Shown one piece after another: positions 51,562 through 61,711 of a stretch of 64,000 nucleotides of DNA. The translations under genes and the position numbers were made by a program. Position 1 is the stretch's first letter. Every line of letters begins with the position of its first letter. Source of the DNA: CAYRFE01 sp964423645 [NCBI: uncultured bacterium] (GTDB taxonomy: Bacteria; Macinerneyibacteriota; Macinerneyibacteria; Macinerneyibacteriales). The notes beneath the pieces were generated by a model. It made no database searches and had not been told where the DNA came from. It saw only the letters and a program-made list of their open reading frames with translations. The stretch is taken from positions 1 to 64,000 of the forward strand of contig CAYRFE010000007.1 of NCBI GenBank assembly GCA_964423645.1, read 5' to 3'.

Positions 51562-52047
51562 ATGCAAAAGAGATGTATCCTTTTTGATTGGGGCAATACA
51601 CTGATGGTTGATTTCAACCAACCGGGGCCGATGTGTGAATGGGAGCATGTTGAGGCGGTCGACGGCGCAGCGGAGGTGTGTAACATGCTTTCAAAGAACA
51701 CAATCCTTGCCGTCGTCACCAACGGATCGGAGTCCGGTGCAGAGGAAGTTCAAAAAGCTCTTGCCCGCGTTGGTTTTGAATCATACATTACCCGAATATT
51801 TGCGCAAAAAGATATCGGGATGGGTAAGCCTGATCCTGCTTTATTTGCACATGTATTGTACGAATTGCATATGCGCCCGCAAGATTGTGTCATGGTTGGT
51901 GATAATCTGGAAAAGGATGTGTTGGGAGCGCTCGCATGCGGTATTGATGCGGTGTGGCTGAATAGCGATGTGTCTGTGAATGCACCTGCAGGAGTGACCG
52001 TAATTCATTGTTTACACGACCTTATACAGTATCTTGATAGAATGTAA
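51562..52047 (+). CDS. HAD-superfamily hydrolase-like protein
   Basis: Protein of 161 residues; the start at 51562 has CGGAG upstream, while the longer frame from 51394 runs through the repeat region and promoter. HAD motifs: I 'LFDWGNTLM', II 'VVTNGSES', III Lys in 'GMGKPDPALF', IV 'MVGDNLEKDVLGA'. In motif I the second aspartate of DxD is Gly, as Ala is in phosphonatase, so the usual acid/base residue is missing. There is almost no cap domain. The substrate is unknown. Confidence 0.85.
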   Translation: MQKRCILFDWGNTLMVDFNQPGPMCEWEHVEAVDGAAEVCNMLSKNTILAVVTNGSESGAEEVQKALARVGFESYITRIFAQKDIGMGKPDPALFAHVLYELHMRPQDCVMVGDNLEKDVLGALACGIDAVWLNSDVSVNAPAGVTVIHCLHDLIQYLDRM

Positions 52048-52068
52048 ATTACAACGGAGGGAAATAGT

Positions 52069-52368
52069 ATGACCACAGGATTGGTATATTTTATACTGAA
52101 ATCAATCGGCTATCCTATCATATTGCTTTTTTTACAGGGTTTACTTGCGGGCTTTGTGATGTCGATCGGTCGTTCCGATCACCCGCATCAGATACTGCCG
52201 ACCTGGCTCTTATATGCGTTGCTTTTTGCTATGGTGGGTATAGGCGTGTCGATAGTCACCACGATCGTATTCGCCTTCATGAACGAACCGAACCTTCGTC
52301 TTTCGGTACTCATTTCATGCGGTGTTACTATAGCGGGTGTGGTTGTGTATATGGTGATGGCGCGGTAA
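52069..52368 (+). CDS. small integral membrane protein of unknown function
   Basis: Protein of 99 residues, start supported by CGGAGGG. Three hydrophobic segments are visible (about 5-30, 42-67 and 77-97). No motif is recognised. It follows the HAD gene after 21 bp, probably in one transcript. Confidence 0.65.
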   Translation: MTTGLVYFILKSIGYPIILLFLQGLLAGFVMSIGRSDHPHQILPTWLLYALLFAMVGIGVSIVTTIVFAFMNEPNLRLSVLISCGVTIAGVVVYMVMAR

Positions 52369-52395
52369 ATTGTTAGTAAATGGAAAAGGAATAAT

Positions 52396-53325
52396 ATGAA
52401 GTGTTTTATTATTATTGTGTGTATTGCGCTTAGTATAACAACGACGCTTGCCGCAGGTTTTGATGCGAAGGAACTTGTATACTTGCCCTATGCAGACCAT
52501 TTTTCGGGAGGAGGAATTGATAATTTCTGGGTTGACAGCGGAAATTTATACATTCTAGACTCTCAAAATTGTCGTGTAGTATCATTTTCAATTGCGAAAG
52601 GCGTAAAAAATGGCGAATACAAGATACCTGTAAGTCTTCTTGATCCGAATGTTGATTTTCTTGTGTATAAAGATAATATATTTATACTTACATTGACACA
52701 TAAGTTTTATTGGTTAAATATAAAGACCAATACATTTGTAAAGCAGTTATATTATAATATAAAAGATAAAAGAATGCTAAAACATAATATAACTTTATTC
52801 GCTGGTGTTGATAACGGTAAGCTGTATGTTTCGAATGAAACTGATAGTTGTATGATATGGGATAACGGGCGACTTATACAGCCGAGTAATATTATTTCAG
52901 AAGTCGGTCAGAGATATCAGGGTAATATTAGTGCTGATACATACGTTAAACAAAATCCACGCCAACAATATGTGAAAATGATAGTAAACAGAATTACGAA
53001 AGAAATAAATCTTGGTGATATTGGGGCACGCCTTATAGGAGCAAATAAAGACGGTGCATATCTTATGATTGGAGTTAAGTCACTCGATGTCGGATTTGTT
53101 CCGTTTAACGGAACAACAATACAAGATAGGATTGTCTTGCCCCAAATATACGGTGCACCGCTTCAACGTTCTCTGATTTTCTCCGATAATGGCGTTTATT
53201 ACTTGATGGGCGATAAAGAAGGATTGCGCCTGTTTAGGATTGAGAGAACAGCTACAAAAGGTAAGAACAAAGGATTTGAGAAATATCAAGAAAAATATGA
53301 TTTCAGGGATCATATAAAAAGATAA
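52396..53325 (+). CDS. secreted protein of unknown function, beta-propeller-like
   Basis: Protein of 309 residues with AAAAGGA upstream and a signal peptide ('IIIVCIALSITTTLAAG'). The mature part shows regularly spaced strand pairs such as 'IDNFWVDSGNLYILDSQNCR', 'LVYKDNIFILTLTHKFYWLN' and 'SDNGVYYLMGDKEGLRLFRI', as in 6-bladed propellers or BF2947-type 'WVDSGNLYILD' proteins. No active site is recognised. The AT-rich composition differs somewhat from the housekeeping genes next to it. Confidence 0.65.
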   Translation: MKCFIIIVCIALSITTTLAAGFDAKELVYLPYADHFSGGGIDNFWVDSGNLYILDSQNCRVVSFSIAKGVKNGEYKIPVSLLDPNVDFLVYKDNIFILTLTHKFYWLNIKTNTFVKQLYYNIKDKRMLKHNITLFAGVDNGKLYVSNETDSCMIWDNGRLIQPSNIISEVGQRYQGNISADTYVKQNPRQQYVKMIVNRITKEINLGDIGARLIGANKDGAYLMIGVKSLDVGFVPFNGTTIQDRIVLPQIYGAPLQRSLIFSDNGVYYLMGDKEGLRLFRIERTATKGKNKGFEKYQEKYDFRDHIKR

Positions 53326-53668
53326 GTTCCGCGAATTTGAGAATTGCATGGGTGAGTTATATTTGAATTGTTCTAAGTATTCAGAGCATCATAAAAATCC
53401 TGTTAAATTGTGTATGAAAATTTGATCTCTTTAAACAGGATGCGACCTTTGCAAAATTCAAAATCTCAAAAAGGGCTTTATTTTCTAACAAGGGGTGTGG
53501 GGACGAAGTCCCCACTATATAATATTTCAAGCCCCTCCCGATTTTCACGGGAGGGGTTTGGGGTGGGCACAAATCATAAGAACAGTAATTTTGTGCAGGT
53601 TTCAGAATCGATATTCGGCAAAAAATTATCTTGAACGTTTCTTATCCATCCTGTTTGTTTGTAATCTA
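53326..53668. repeat. intergenic region with composite palindromic repeat, copy C
   Basis: No gene is seen. The element spans about 53446-53585. It holds a perfect 8-bp stem GTGGGGAC/GTCCCCAC (53497-53504 and 53508-53515) and a perfect 9-bp stem CCCCTCCCG/CGGGAGGGG (53532-53540 and 53548-53556), followed by 'tttggggtgggcacaaat'. It matches copy B at both arms and the reverse complement of copy A at the 3' arm. Confidence 0.75.
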
Positions 53669-55450
53669 TCAGATTGCTTTCGTCTTCCCCTTCAACCACT
53701 CTTTTTCCGCATCATTCATATACGGCGATAGTTTTGCATACACTTCTGTATGATAGTCGTTGAGCCACGTGCGTTCAGCATCGGTAAGCATTTCCGCAAC
53801 TATTGCTGCAGTGTCGATATGGCAGAACGTGAGCGTCTCAAACCGCATGAATTGTCCGCCGTATTCAGTGAACTCGTCTTTTTGAACAAGTAATGAGTTT
53901 TCGGTGCGTATTCCGTGCTTTCCCGCTTTATACACTCCCGGTTCATTGGTAATGACCATTCCTTCTTCGAGTTTGAAGGTATTGACCCCGTTATTCACAA
54001 AACGCTGTGGTGCTTCATGCACATTTCCGAGCATTCCTACACCGTGTCCTGTGCCGCATTTATAGTCGATGCCGTGCTCCCACAACGGGCGACGTGCAAG
54101 TATGTCAAGATGCGTACCGGTCGAGCCGTATACAAATCGTGCAGTCGTCAGATTGATCACTGCTTTTACGACAAGCGTGAAATCTTTTTTCTCTTCGTCG
54201 GTGAGCGTACCGAGTGCTACCGTACGCGTGATATCGGTCGTGCCGTCGTGATATTGTCCGCCGGAGTCAAGAAGATAGAGATGCTCAGGTTTTAATACTG
54301 CATGATCGGATTCCGTTGCGCGATAGTGCATCATTGCCGCATTTGCGCGGTAGGCTGATATCGGATTAAAACTCGGTTCGATGAAGAGCGGTTGTTCTTT
54401 TCTGAATTCAAGCAGTTTTTTTTCAACTGAGACCTCAGACACCGTTTCGTTTTTTACGGCAGTTTCCAGCCAGAAGAAGAATTTTTCTAGAGCCACGCAA
54501 TCTTTTATATAACAGTTGCGAAGGCTGGCGATCTCAGCGTCATTTTTCGGTGATTTCATGAGTATTACCTGCGAATATTCTTCAAAACGTTCCGCGTTTG
54601 CAGGCAATGCCTGTTCCAGCAGATAATTGAGTTTGTCGGGATCGCAGCCGATACGTTCGTCGTCACCGATCGTGCGGAGTGTCGTGTCAATTTGTTCGTA
54701 TTCAAATAATGTTACACCGTCTTTTTGTATGCGAATACGAATGGCAGACGATAGCTTGCTCGTATCAGTGAACAACCATGCAGAGTCGAGTCCGATCACG
54801 GTATACGCATAAAACACCGGTGTGGAAGGGATATCACCCCCGCGGAGGTTATACAACCATGCGATGTCATCGAGCGTGGTGATGATATAACGTGTCATGC
54901 CCTTTTTTTGCATATAATCGCGCATACGTGTCAATTTTTGTACGGTCGTTTCACCTGCATACGTTACTTCGTGTTCATACAGAGCATCTTTAGGCAATGA
55001 CGGACGATCTGTCCAGATCATACCGATACAGTCGAGGTCGGCTTTCAGTGACGGTTTTTTTGCGCGTAATTGTTTGAGCAATGCGCGAACTTCGCTTACC
55101 GAGAAGGTGCGTCCGTCAAAACCGACAGTTGCGTTCGGCTGCAATGTATCAGCGAGCCACTCCTGATAGGTGGGGACACCGGGGGTGCCTGCTTTGAAAA
55201 ATATGTATTCCGTTCCTGCCAGTTGTTTTTCCGCCTGAATATAATAACGCCCGTCGGTCCACAGACAGGCTTTATCGGCGGTGACGACTGCGGTGCCTGC
55301 CGATCCCGTGAAACCGCTTATCCATTCGCGTGAGCGCCAGTACGCCGCGACATATTCGCTTTGATGTGCATCGGCACTGGGGATAATGTAGGCATCGATC
55401 GAATTTTCTTTCATGATTTTTCGTAATGCGGTCAATCGTGTGGTTATCAT
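53669..55450 (-). CDS. Xaa-Pro aminopeptidase (aminopeptidase P, M24B, long form)
   Basis: Cytoplasmic dimetal peptidase of 593 residues that removes N-terminal residues before proline. The start at 55450 has AAAGGAG 5 bp upstream; a longer frame from 55594 lacks this. Three-domain long form: two creatinase-like N-terminal domains (about 1-310) and the pita-bread catalytic domain (about 320-530). Metal ligands: Asp in 'LLDSGGQYHDGTTDITRT' (two Asp), His in 'GTGHGVGMLGNVHE', Glu in 'MVITNEPGVYKAG' and Glu in 'GIRTENSLLV'. Only gene on the minus strand in the right half of the window. Confidence 0.94.
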   Translation of the reverse strand: MITTRLTALRKIMKENSIDAYIIPSADAHQSEYVAAYWRSREWISGFTGSAGTAVVTADKACLWTDGRYYIQAEKQLAGTEYIFFKAGTPGVPTYQEWLADTLQPNATVGFDGRTFSVSEVRALLKQLRAKKPSLKADLDCIGMIWTDRPSLPKDALYEHEVTYAGETTVQKLTRMRDYMQKKGMTRYIITTLDDIAWLYNLRGGDIPSTPVFYAYTVIGLDSAWLFTDTSKLSSAIRIRIQKDGVTLFEYEQIDTTLRTIGDDERIGCDPDKLNYLLEQALPANAERFEEYSQVILMKSPKNDAEIASLRNCYIKDCVALEKFFFWLETAVKNETVSEVSVEKKLLEFRKEQPLFIEPSFNPISAYRANAAMMHYRATESDHAVLKPEHLYLLDSGGQYHDGTTDITRTVALGTLTDEEKKDFTLVVKAVINLTTARFVYGSTGTHLDILARRPLWEHGIDYKCGTGHGVGMLGNVHEAPQRFVNNGVNTFKLEEGMVITNEPGVYKAGKHGIRTENSLLVQKDEFTEYGGQFMRFETLTFCHIDTAAIVAEMLTDAERTWLNDYHTEVYAKLSPYMNDAEKEWLKGKTKAI

Positions 55451-55943
55451 AGATTCTCCTTTCGGCACTCGCTCGGCGAGTAGTGCGGTCAACGAAATAA
55501 TTATAGCAGGAGTATTTATTTTCGCAATAAAATTGAACATATGCCGTGGTCGTAGACAACAGAAAGATCGGGCGGGATTTTTGCAAATGTGCAATGGTAT
55601 GAATCATATTCGCCGTGAGCTTCTTTCGCGTTGTTCCGCCTTGTGAGACGGCATGTGAATGGCGACATTTTCGGACAAGAAAAAAGCGATGTCTGGGTTT
55701 CATTACCGGGAGACGTTTCTTTTATTGAAAAAATTACGGTGAAATTTGAATTTCATTTGCTCACGAATACGCGGTTCGCTATGAAAACGCACGTATCGAG
55801 ACATGAAATTGTTCATCGATGCGGCATGATATGTTGACCGAGACGAATTATTTTATATATCTCCGTATAGAAGGTAATTTTTCGCTTTATTTAACAGAAA
55901 AAATGTATATAATCTTGGAAAACATTGAGGGGGTAGATACACC
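55451..55943. other. divergent intergenic region between aminopeptidase P and PpiD-like genes
   Basis: About 490 bp. Short plus-strand frames (55413-55646 and 55631-55837) exist but have no start signal and no recognisable similarity; I do not call them. Upstream regulatory signals for both flanking genes are expected here. Confidence 0.5.
55908..55913 (+). promoter_or_regulatory. -10 element candidate for the PpiD-like gene
   Basis: A perfect TATAAT hexamer 30 bp before the start codon at 55944. The -35 region at normal spacing is only T-rich. Confidence 0.35.
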
Positions 55944-58721
55944 ATGATGAATATTCTGCGTTCGAAACAAAAGGCGATAATGTGGTTTTTAGTAATTGTT
56001 ATTACACCGGCATTTATTGTATGGGGTGTGGGCACGATGGGCAATTCTTCCGGTGGAGGAAACGTGGTCGCGTCCGTGAACGGAGATCCGATTCAATACC
56101 AGGAATTTTATGAACAATTCGGGCCTCGCTATGAACAGACTTTGAAAATGTATGAATCATATTTTGGCGTTCTTGACAAACGTCAGAAAGAAAGCATATA
56201 TAATTCTGTTGCTGCTGAAGCAGTTGAAACGGTTATTAACCAACGCGTTCTGAGTGATTATGCAAAAAGATCCGGTTTGGTTGTAACTGTCAATGAGATT
56301 CGCGCTGACCTTATCCGCCAATTATCAACCTACAATGAAATGATGACGGAAGGTGTTTTTGATGAAAAGAAATTCGATCAATGGATTGCCGATATGCCTG
56401 AAGAAAATTTAGCGCGTATTGAATTTGAAACACGTCAGCAGCTTTTGGTGCGTAAGGCGTACGATTCTATTGTAGGAAATGCAATGGTTACCCCTGATGA
56501 AGTAACCTCGTCATATCTTGAGAAGAACAGAACGGTTACTTTTGCGTATGCATCAGCTGTTGTTGCCGATTATTATGAAAAGGTTACCATTACCGATGAA
56601 GATATTTCAGCATATTATGCTGCCAATAAAGAGCTATATCGGTTACCTGCGAAAGTGACGATCGACTATGTGCCGGTTTCACCGCGGGAAAGTATGGCAA
56701 GCGTTGATGTGACCGATGAAGAAGCAGAAGCCTATTACGATAAGCATAAAGATGAATTCGTAAAAGATGAGGTCAATGTTGAGTATATTCGTTTTGCCAA
56801 TACGGAGTTTTTAAATAAAGCCGTTGTGACATCAGCTGAAGTCAACGAGTTTTATACCAAAAACAAAAATCAGTACAACAAAGGGCCTCGTGTATCTGTC
56901 GAAACCGCAGCATTGCGTATCAGTGATATTGCTCGCACATTGACGGTCACCGAAGAGGAAAAATTAAATTATTATACTACCAATAAAGAAACGTATAAAC
57001 GTCCTGAGACATTACGTGCACGTCATTTGCTTGTTCGTGTGTTACCGACCGATTCGTCAACAATAAAAAAAGAAAAAAAGATGAAAGCTGAAGAAGCATT
57101 GAAAGAGATCAAATCAGGAAAAGATTTTATTGAAGTCGTAAAGAAATATTCTGACGCGAATGTAGGGGATAACGGCGGTGATCTCGGATATTTCAAGCGC
57201 GAGGATATGGTTACTCCGTTCAGCGATGCGGCATTCAAGCTGAAGATCGGTGAGTTTAGTGATATCGTTGAAACACAATTCGGGTACCATATTATTAAAT
57301 GTGAGGACCGTAAAGCGGAACAATATGAAGCACTTTCCGAACCGGCTGTAGCAACAGCAGTTGAGACCAATGTGAAAATGGAAAAAGCACGTGTGATACT
57401 TGCAGAGAAAAAAGTCGAACTTCAAAAAGCAATGGTGAGTGAACGAGTAGTCTCGCGCCTTGCATCACAATTCGGTATGCAAGTACAACGCCTACCTCTT
57501 ATGTCTCGCGATGAGTTCATGTTGAAAGTTGTGCGTAACGATGCGCATGCAGATCTTGCGTATTCATCTTCTGTAGGCACCTTGTTGCCTATTTATTCGG
57601 ATACCGATTCACTGGTTCTTGTTACTATCACCGGGAACGAGAAAGAGTATTACACACCCGTTGAAGAAGTTCGTGCCACGATCACGGAAAAACTCAAAAA
57701 AGATAAAGCGACCGAAATGACCAAAAAATATGCGGAGGGTTTTTATACGCAGTTGAAATCGGTGAGTAATGATCAATTTACTGCAAAAGCACAGGAATTG
57801 AAATTACTTCCTCAACAAACCGGTTTTTTTGGGTCTGGCTATAATGATTTTATCCCCGGCATCGGTAATGATGCAATGTTCCGTCGGTATGCGTTCCAAC
57901 TCAACTGGGCAAGTATTCCTGAACCGGTCCAGATGCAGGACGGCTCGTTTGTTATCATGCGTCTCGTGGAACGTAAGGACAATAATGTTCCTGAGTTCAA
58001 AACTATTCAATCTGCTGTTCGTGAACGTGTACAAATGATCAAGGCAGTGAAAAAGACGGATTCGATCGCATCAAAAGTAAAACGTGCAGTTTCGTCAAAG
58101 GGTTTTGATGAAAAAGTGTTGACTACCTACGGTTTACGCGTGCAAAAGGATCAAACATTTGACGAAAAATCAATCCCTGAATTTCTTATGCAATTGGATA
58201 CGCCTGAAGCAAGCGAAAAAGTAAAAAAAGAATTGTTTAGTGCGAAGAAGAATACTGTGTTAAAACCGATCCACAGCGGGGATACCTATTATATCGTTCG
58301 CATTACCGATGCGATACCATCAGATATCCAAGCACTTGATCTGGTCCGTGATGATGTTGCACGGAAGTTGCGTCGTGAGCGTGCATTTGAGGCTGCAAAA
58401 AATGCGCTTGCTTCCGAAAAACATTTGACTGTTCCGGTTATGAAGGTAAGCGATGCACATCCTCTCTTTGCTCCGGAAGATATTACGTCGATAGTTGCTG
58501 CAAAAAATGAGACCATGCTTGATAAGGGCGCAGTGGTGTATCATGTAAATGCGATTGTAGTGAACAATGATGTGGTAAAAAACATGACCGACGTTGAAAA
58601 GAAAACTCTACATGATGAGATAATGGGCAAAAAGCAGGAATATGTTTTTACGAAGTGGCTTGAGAAGGCACGTAAAGACGCAAAGGTAAAAAACTATATT
58701 CAGAAATTCATGCATCGTTGA
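55944..58721 (+). CDS. PpiD/SurA-like peptidyl-prolyl isomerase
   Basis: Membrane-anchored periplasmic foldase of 925 residues, longer than E. coli PpiD (623). One TM near the N-terminus ('[20 protein letters not shown]'), then a SurA_N-type segment ('[20 protein letters not shown]', about 35-200) and a parvulin domain at about 352-459: '[11 protein letters not shown]', '[20 protein letters not shown]', '[20 protein letters not shown]'. A second, degenerate PPIase-like repeat appears at about 470-670 and further helices after it. Such proteins help outer-membrane proteins fold. A strong terminator follows. Confidence 0.9.
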   Translation: MMNILRSKQKAIMWFLVIVITPAFIVWGVGTMGNSSGGGNVVASVNGDPIQYQEFYEQFGPRYEQTLKMYESYFGVLDKRQKESIYNSVAAEAVETVINQRVLSDYAKRSGLVVTVNEIRADLIRQLSTYNEMMTEGVFDEKKFDQWIADMPEENLARIEFETRQQLLVRKAYDSIVGNAMVTPDEVTSSYLEKNRTVTFAYASAVVADYYEKVTITDEDISAYYAANKELYRLPAKVTIDYVPVSPRESMASVDVTDEEAEAYYDKHKDEFVKDEVNVEYIRFANTEFLNKAVVTSAEVNEFYTKNKNQYNKGPRVSVETAALRISDIARTLTVTEEEKLNYYTTNKETYKRPETLRARHLLVRVLPTDSSTIKKEKKMKAEEALKEIKSGKDFIEVVKKYSDANVGDNGGDLGYFKREDMVTPFSDAAFKLKIGEFSDIVETQFGYHIIKCEDRKAEQYEALSEPAVATAVETNVKMEKARVILAEKKVELQKAMVSERVVSRLASQFGMQVQRLPLMSRDEFMLKVVRNDAHADLAYSSSVGTLLPIYSDTDSLVLVTITGNEKEYYTPVEEVRATITEKLKKDKATEMTKKYAEGFYTQLKSVSNDQFTAKAQELKLLPQQTGFFGSGYNDFIPGIGNDAMFRRYAFQLNWASIPEPVQMQDGSFVIMRLVERKDNNVPEFKTIQSAVRERVQMIKAVKKTDSIASKVKRAVSSKGFDEKVLTTYGLRVQKDQTFDEKSIPEFLMQLDTPEASEKVKKELFSAKKNTVLKPIHSGDTYYIVRITDAIPSDIQALDLVRDDVARKLRRERAFEAAKNALASEKHLTVPVMKVSDAHPLFAPEDITSIVAAKNETMLDKGAVVYHVNAIVVNNDVVKNMTDVEKKTLHDEIMGKKQEYVFTKWLEKARKDAKVKNYIQKFMHR

Positions 58722-58743
58722 TACAATGAGTATGTGTCTTGTT

Positions 58744-58772
58744 CGGAGCGGCTTCAGCCGCTCCGATTTTTT
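58744..58772 (+). terminator. rho-independent terminator of the PpiD-like gene
   Basis: A perfect 9-bp stem CGGAGCGGC/GCCGCTCCG (58744-58752 and 58757-58765) with a TTCA loop, followed by ATTTTTT. Confidence 0.92.
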
Positions 58773-58825
58773 CGATCGTCATTATTTTTGGCGTTTTATA
58801 AGAGTATATTTTTTAAAGGCACTGC

Positions 58826-59617
58826 ATGAATAAGAATAGTATTATTCAAAATTTCAACATCGGTATCAAATTATGGAGCACTAACACTGATCAGATCAAC
58901 AATATTCGTACACTTTATTCAGAAGGTTATTGTGCGTATATAGAATTATTTGCAGTTCCCGGCACATTTATCACGCATGCACACGCATGGCAAACTCTTG
59001 ATATTCCGTTTATTATTCATGCTCCCCATTCGCAACAAGGAATGAATCCTGCACTACACGATCGTGCATTGAGCAATTCACGGTTGATCCATGAGACTTG
59101 TTTGTTCGCGGATCTTCTTTCAGCACCTGTAATTGTTATGCATCCGGGTATTGGCGGGGATCTGAACGAAACCGTGCGGCAAATGCGATCGTTTAACGAT
59201 ACTCGTTTTGCGATTGAGAATAAACCCTATTGGTCGCTTGACGGGAGATCTGTATGTAACGGCTATTCAGTTGGCGATATTTCACTGATTATGAAAGAAA
59301 CGGGTGTACGATTCTGCTTGGATTTCGGACATGCGATCTCTGCGGCGAATGCACAAAAGATCGATTACCGAGAAGTCTTACAACAATTCATCGCATTACA
59401 ACCGGTCATCTATCATATAACCGACGGAGATATTGACGGTGTCATCGACAATCATCTCAACTTCGGAAAAGGTACATACCCGCTGAAAGAATTATTTGCA
59501 TTATTGCCTGAAAGTGCAATGGTTACGAATGAAGCGAATAAGGATTTTAGTAGAGGGTTGGAGGATTATCGGAGTGATCTTGTGCAATTACGTAGCATGC
59601 TTACCGGTGAACTATGA
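58826..59617 (+). CDS. sugar-phosphate isomerase/epimerase-like TIM-barrel protein
   Basis: Protein of 263 residues with the xylose-isomerase/AP-endonuclease-2 type TIM barrel: 'FNIGIKLWSTNTDQINNI', 'YIELFAVPG', 'IIHAPHSQQG', 'VIVMHPGIGGD', 'FAIENKPYWS', 'VRFCLDFGHAISAAN' and 'PVIYHITDGDIDG'. His, Glu and Asp metal ligands appear to be present. It starts the surface-polysaccharide cluster and overlaps the next gene by 4 bp, so it probably acts on a sugar intermediate; the precise reaction is unknown. Confidence 0.78.
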   Translation: MNKNSIIQNFNIGIKLWSTNTDQINNIRTLYSEGYCAYIELFAVPGTFITHAHAWQTLDIPFIIHAPHSQQGMNPALHDRALSNSRLIHETCLFADLLSAPVIVMHPGIGGDLNETVRQMRSFNDTRFAIENKPYWSLDGRSVCNGYSVGDISLIMKETGVRFCLDFGHAISAANAQKIDYREVLQQFIALQPVIYHITDGDIDGVIDNHLNFGKGTYPLKELFALLPESAMVTNEANKDFSRGLEDYRSDLVQLRSMLTGEL

Positions 59618-60480
59618 AGATTCTTGTTGTGGGAAAAAATAGTTATATCGGAACCTCTTTTATGAATTGGATCAAAAAGAACGGCCGCGCAGAGATTGAT
59701 GTTGTTGAATCTGAAAATGATGTGTGGCGAGATATTTCTTTTGACGGTTATGATACTGTAGTGCATGTTGCAGGGATAGCACATGTATCCCGAAACCCCA
59801 AATATGAGGGGTTATACTACAAGGTAAATCGAGATTTATCAATTGCGGTAGCGCAAAAAGCAAAAGATGAAAATGTAAAACAATTTATTTTTATGAGTAG
59901 CATTATCGTATATGGTGATGATACCGACATAACAAATGAAATACCTATCGATCGTGCTACAAAACCTGTACCGGCAAATTTTTATGGAAAAAGTAAACTG
60001 GAGGCAGAATATCAAATATATTTGATGCAGAGTTCAGATTTCCATGTTGCTATTGTCAGGTGTCCTGTTGTATACGGACCAAATTGTAAAGGGAATTTCG
60101 TAAAATTGATAAAGATGGCTAAATTATTGTTTCTTATCCCGGACATTAACAACACGAGAAGTATGATATTTATTGATAACCTGTGTGCATTCCTTTCGTT
60201 GATCATCGAAAAAAAAGCATTCGGTGTTTTTTTCCCTCAAAACAACCAATATGTTTCTATGAAAAGTATTATCACGAGTATTAGATCTGTTTTCGGCAAA
60301 AAAACGTATACGACGACAATTTTCAATTCTTTTATTCTGGTTCTTTCCAAGAGAGTGCGTTTATTTCGTAAGATTTTTGGAAACAAATTTTACGCTCAGG
60401 ATATTTCATTTGATTCTGAAATTGGTGATTATACTATCGTTTCGTTTGAAGAATCAATTAGATTGTGTGTAAAAGAATGA
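59614..60480 (+). CDS. NAD-dependent epimerase/dehydratase (extended SDR)
   Basis: Protein of 288 residues. Rossmann motif 'ILVVGKNSYIGTSF' (a variant of GxxGxxG), 'VVHVAGIAHVSRNPKYEG', catalytic Ser in 'FIFMSSIIVYGD' and YxxxK in 'ANFYGKSKLEAE', then 'VRCPVVYGPNCKGNF'. It resembles sugar-nucleotide 4-epimerases/reductases found beside WbuB-type transferases. Substrate not determined. Overlaps both neighbours by a few bases. Confidence 0.83.
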   Translation: MKILVVGKNSYIGTSFMNWIKKNGRAEIDVVESENDVWRDISFDGYDTVVHVAGIAHVSRNPKYEGLYYKVNRDLSIAVAQKAKDENVKQFIFMSSIIVYGDDTDITNEIPIDRATKPVPANFYGKSKLEAEYQIYLMQSSDFHVAIVRCPVVYGPNCKGNFVKLIKMAKLLFLIPDINNTRSMIFIDNLCAFLSLIIEKKAFGVFFPQNNQYVSMKSIITSIRSVFGKKTYTTTIFNSFILVLSKRVRLFRKIFGNKFYAQDISFDSEIGDYTIVSFEESIRLCVKE

Positions 60481-61709
60481 AAAAACGATTATTAGTGGTA
60501 ACTCAATATTTTTACCCGGAACAATTTCGCATAAATGACATTTGCTGTGAATGGATCAAACGCGGGTATGAAGTAAGTGTTTTAACCGGTATTCCTAACT
60601 ATCCACAAGGTACCTATTTTAAGGGATACGGAATTTTTAAAAGAAGAAGAGAAAATTACAACGGAGTACAAATTTTTCGGGTACCAATTTTCCCCCGAGG
60701 AAATAACGGCATTACGTTATTTCTTAACTATTCTTCATTTGTAATAAGCGGTTGGTTTTTTTCAGTATTTCTTCGAACGAAATTCGATCTTGTTTTTACT
60801 TATGAAGTTTCACCAATGACGCAAGCATTACCCGCAATTGCAATCGCAAAAAAACAAAAAATTCCCAATGTTTTGTTTATCGGCGATTTATGGCCTGAGA
60901 ACATTGAATATGTAGCAGGAATTAAGAGTGCTTTCATTCTTAATGGTATAGGTAAAATAGTCGATTACATTTATTCAAAAAGTGATGTAGTGCTTACCTC
61001 ATCACAAAGTTTTATTCCGAGAATAGTTGCCAGAGGTGTACCATGTGATAAAATTGAGCATTGGCCACAATATGCGGAAGATTTTTATAAACCATGCGAC
61101 GCACACTATTTGCGTGAAAAACATGGGATCAGTCATAATGCATTTGTGATAATGTTTACAGGTAATATCGGTTATGCACAAGGTTTGGACATATTACCTT
61201 CCGTGGCTCAATACTTAAAAAACAAATCGGTAGCGGTGTTGTTTTTTTTAGTAGGTGATGGAAGGGCAAAAAAAGAACTGCAAAATTCAATTGCTGCTTT
61301 GAATGTACATGAATACTTTTATTTTTCTGAGCGCAGACCTGCTCCTGAAATTCCTATGTATCTCGCCATCGCTGATGTCGCATTCGTATGTTTTTCAAAA
61401 GGTTTGATCTCTGAAATTACAATTCCCGCCAAGCTTCAGTCGTATATGGCCTGCGCGAAACCTTTGCTGGTGTCGGGTGATGGCGAAGTTTGCAGAATCA
61501 TTCAAGATTCTCAGGCAGGCTTATCTAGTCCCTCCGGAGACGTGCAAATGTTGTCTGAACGGATAATAGATTTTACATTGCTAAACAAAAGTGAACGTGA
61601 TAAAATGAGTCGCAACGCATTGGTTTATTACAAAAACAACTATGATAAGGAAAAACTACTCAACAGGGCAGATGAGATTTTTATGAGTATTTTTGAAAGG
61701 CGTGATTGA
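60477..61709 (+). CDS. GT4-family glycosyltransferase, WbuB-like
   Basis: Protein of 410 residues. The N-terminus 'VVTQYFYPEQFRINDICCEW', 'GYEVSVLTGIPNYPQGTYFK' and 'FIGDLWPENIEYVAGI' are typical of the WbuB group, of which the E. coli member is linked to L-FucNAc transfer. GT-B C-terminal domain: 'FTGNIGYAQGLDILPSVAQ', 'LVGDGRAKKELQ', 'CFSKGLISEITIPAKLQSYM'. The start at 60477 overlaps the previous stop (ATGA). Flanking UDP-L-FucNAc genes fit this activity; acceptor unknown. Confidence 0.87.
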   Translation: MKKRLLVVTQYFYPEQFRINDICCEWIKRGYEVSVLTGIPNYPQGTYFKGYGIFKRRRENYNGVQIFRVPIFPRGNNGITLFLNYSSFVISGWFFSVFLRTKFDLVFTYEVSPMTQALPAIAIAKKQKIPNVLFIGDLWPENIEYVAGIKSAFILNGIGKIVDYIYSKSDVVLTSSQSFIPRIVARGVPCDKIEHWPQYAEDFYKPCDAHYLREKHGISHNAFVIMFTGNIGYAQGLDILPSVAQYLKNKSVAVLFFLVGDGRAKKELQNSIAALNVHEYFYFSERRPAPEIPMYLAIADVAFVCFSKGLISEITIPAKLQSYMACAKPLLVSGDGEVCRIIQDSQAGLSSPSGDVQMLSERIIDFTLLNKSERDKMSRNALVYYKNNYDKEKLLNRADEIFMSIFERRD

Positions 61710-61711
61710 AT

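Noticed and set aside
55413-55837. Two short plus-strand frames upstream of the PpiD-like gene
   Set aside because: They start at weak codons without ribosome-binding sites, overlap the antisense of the aminopeptidase 5' region, and their translations match nothing I recognise.
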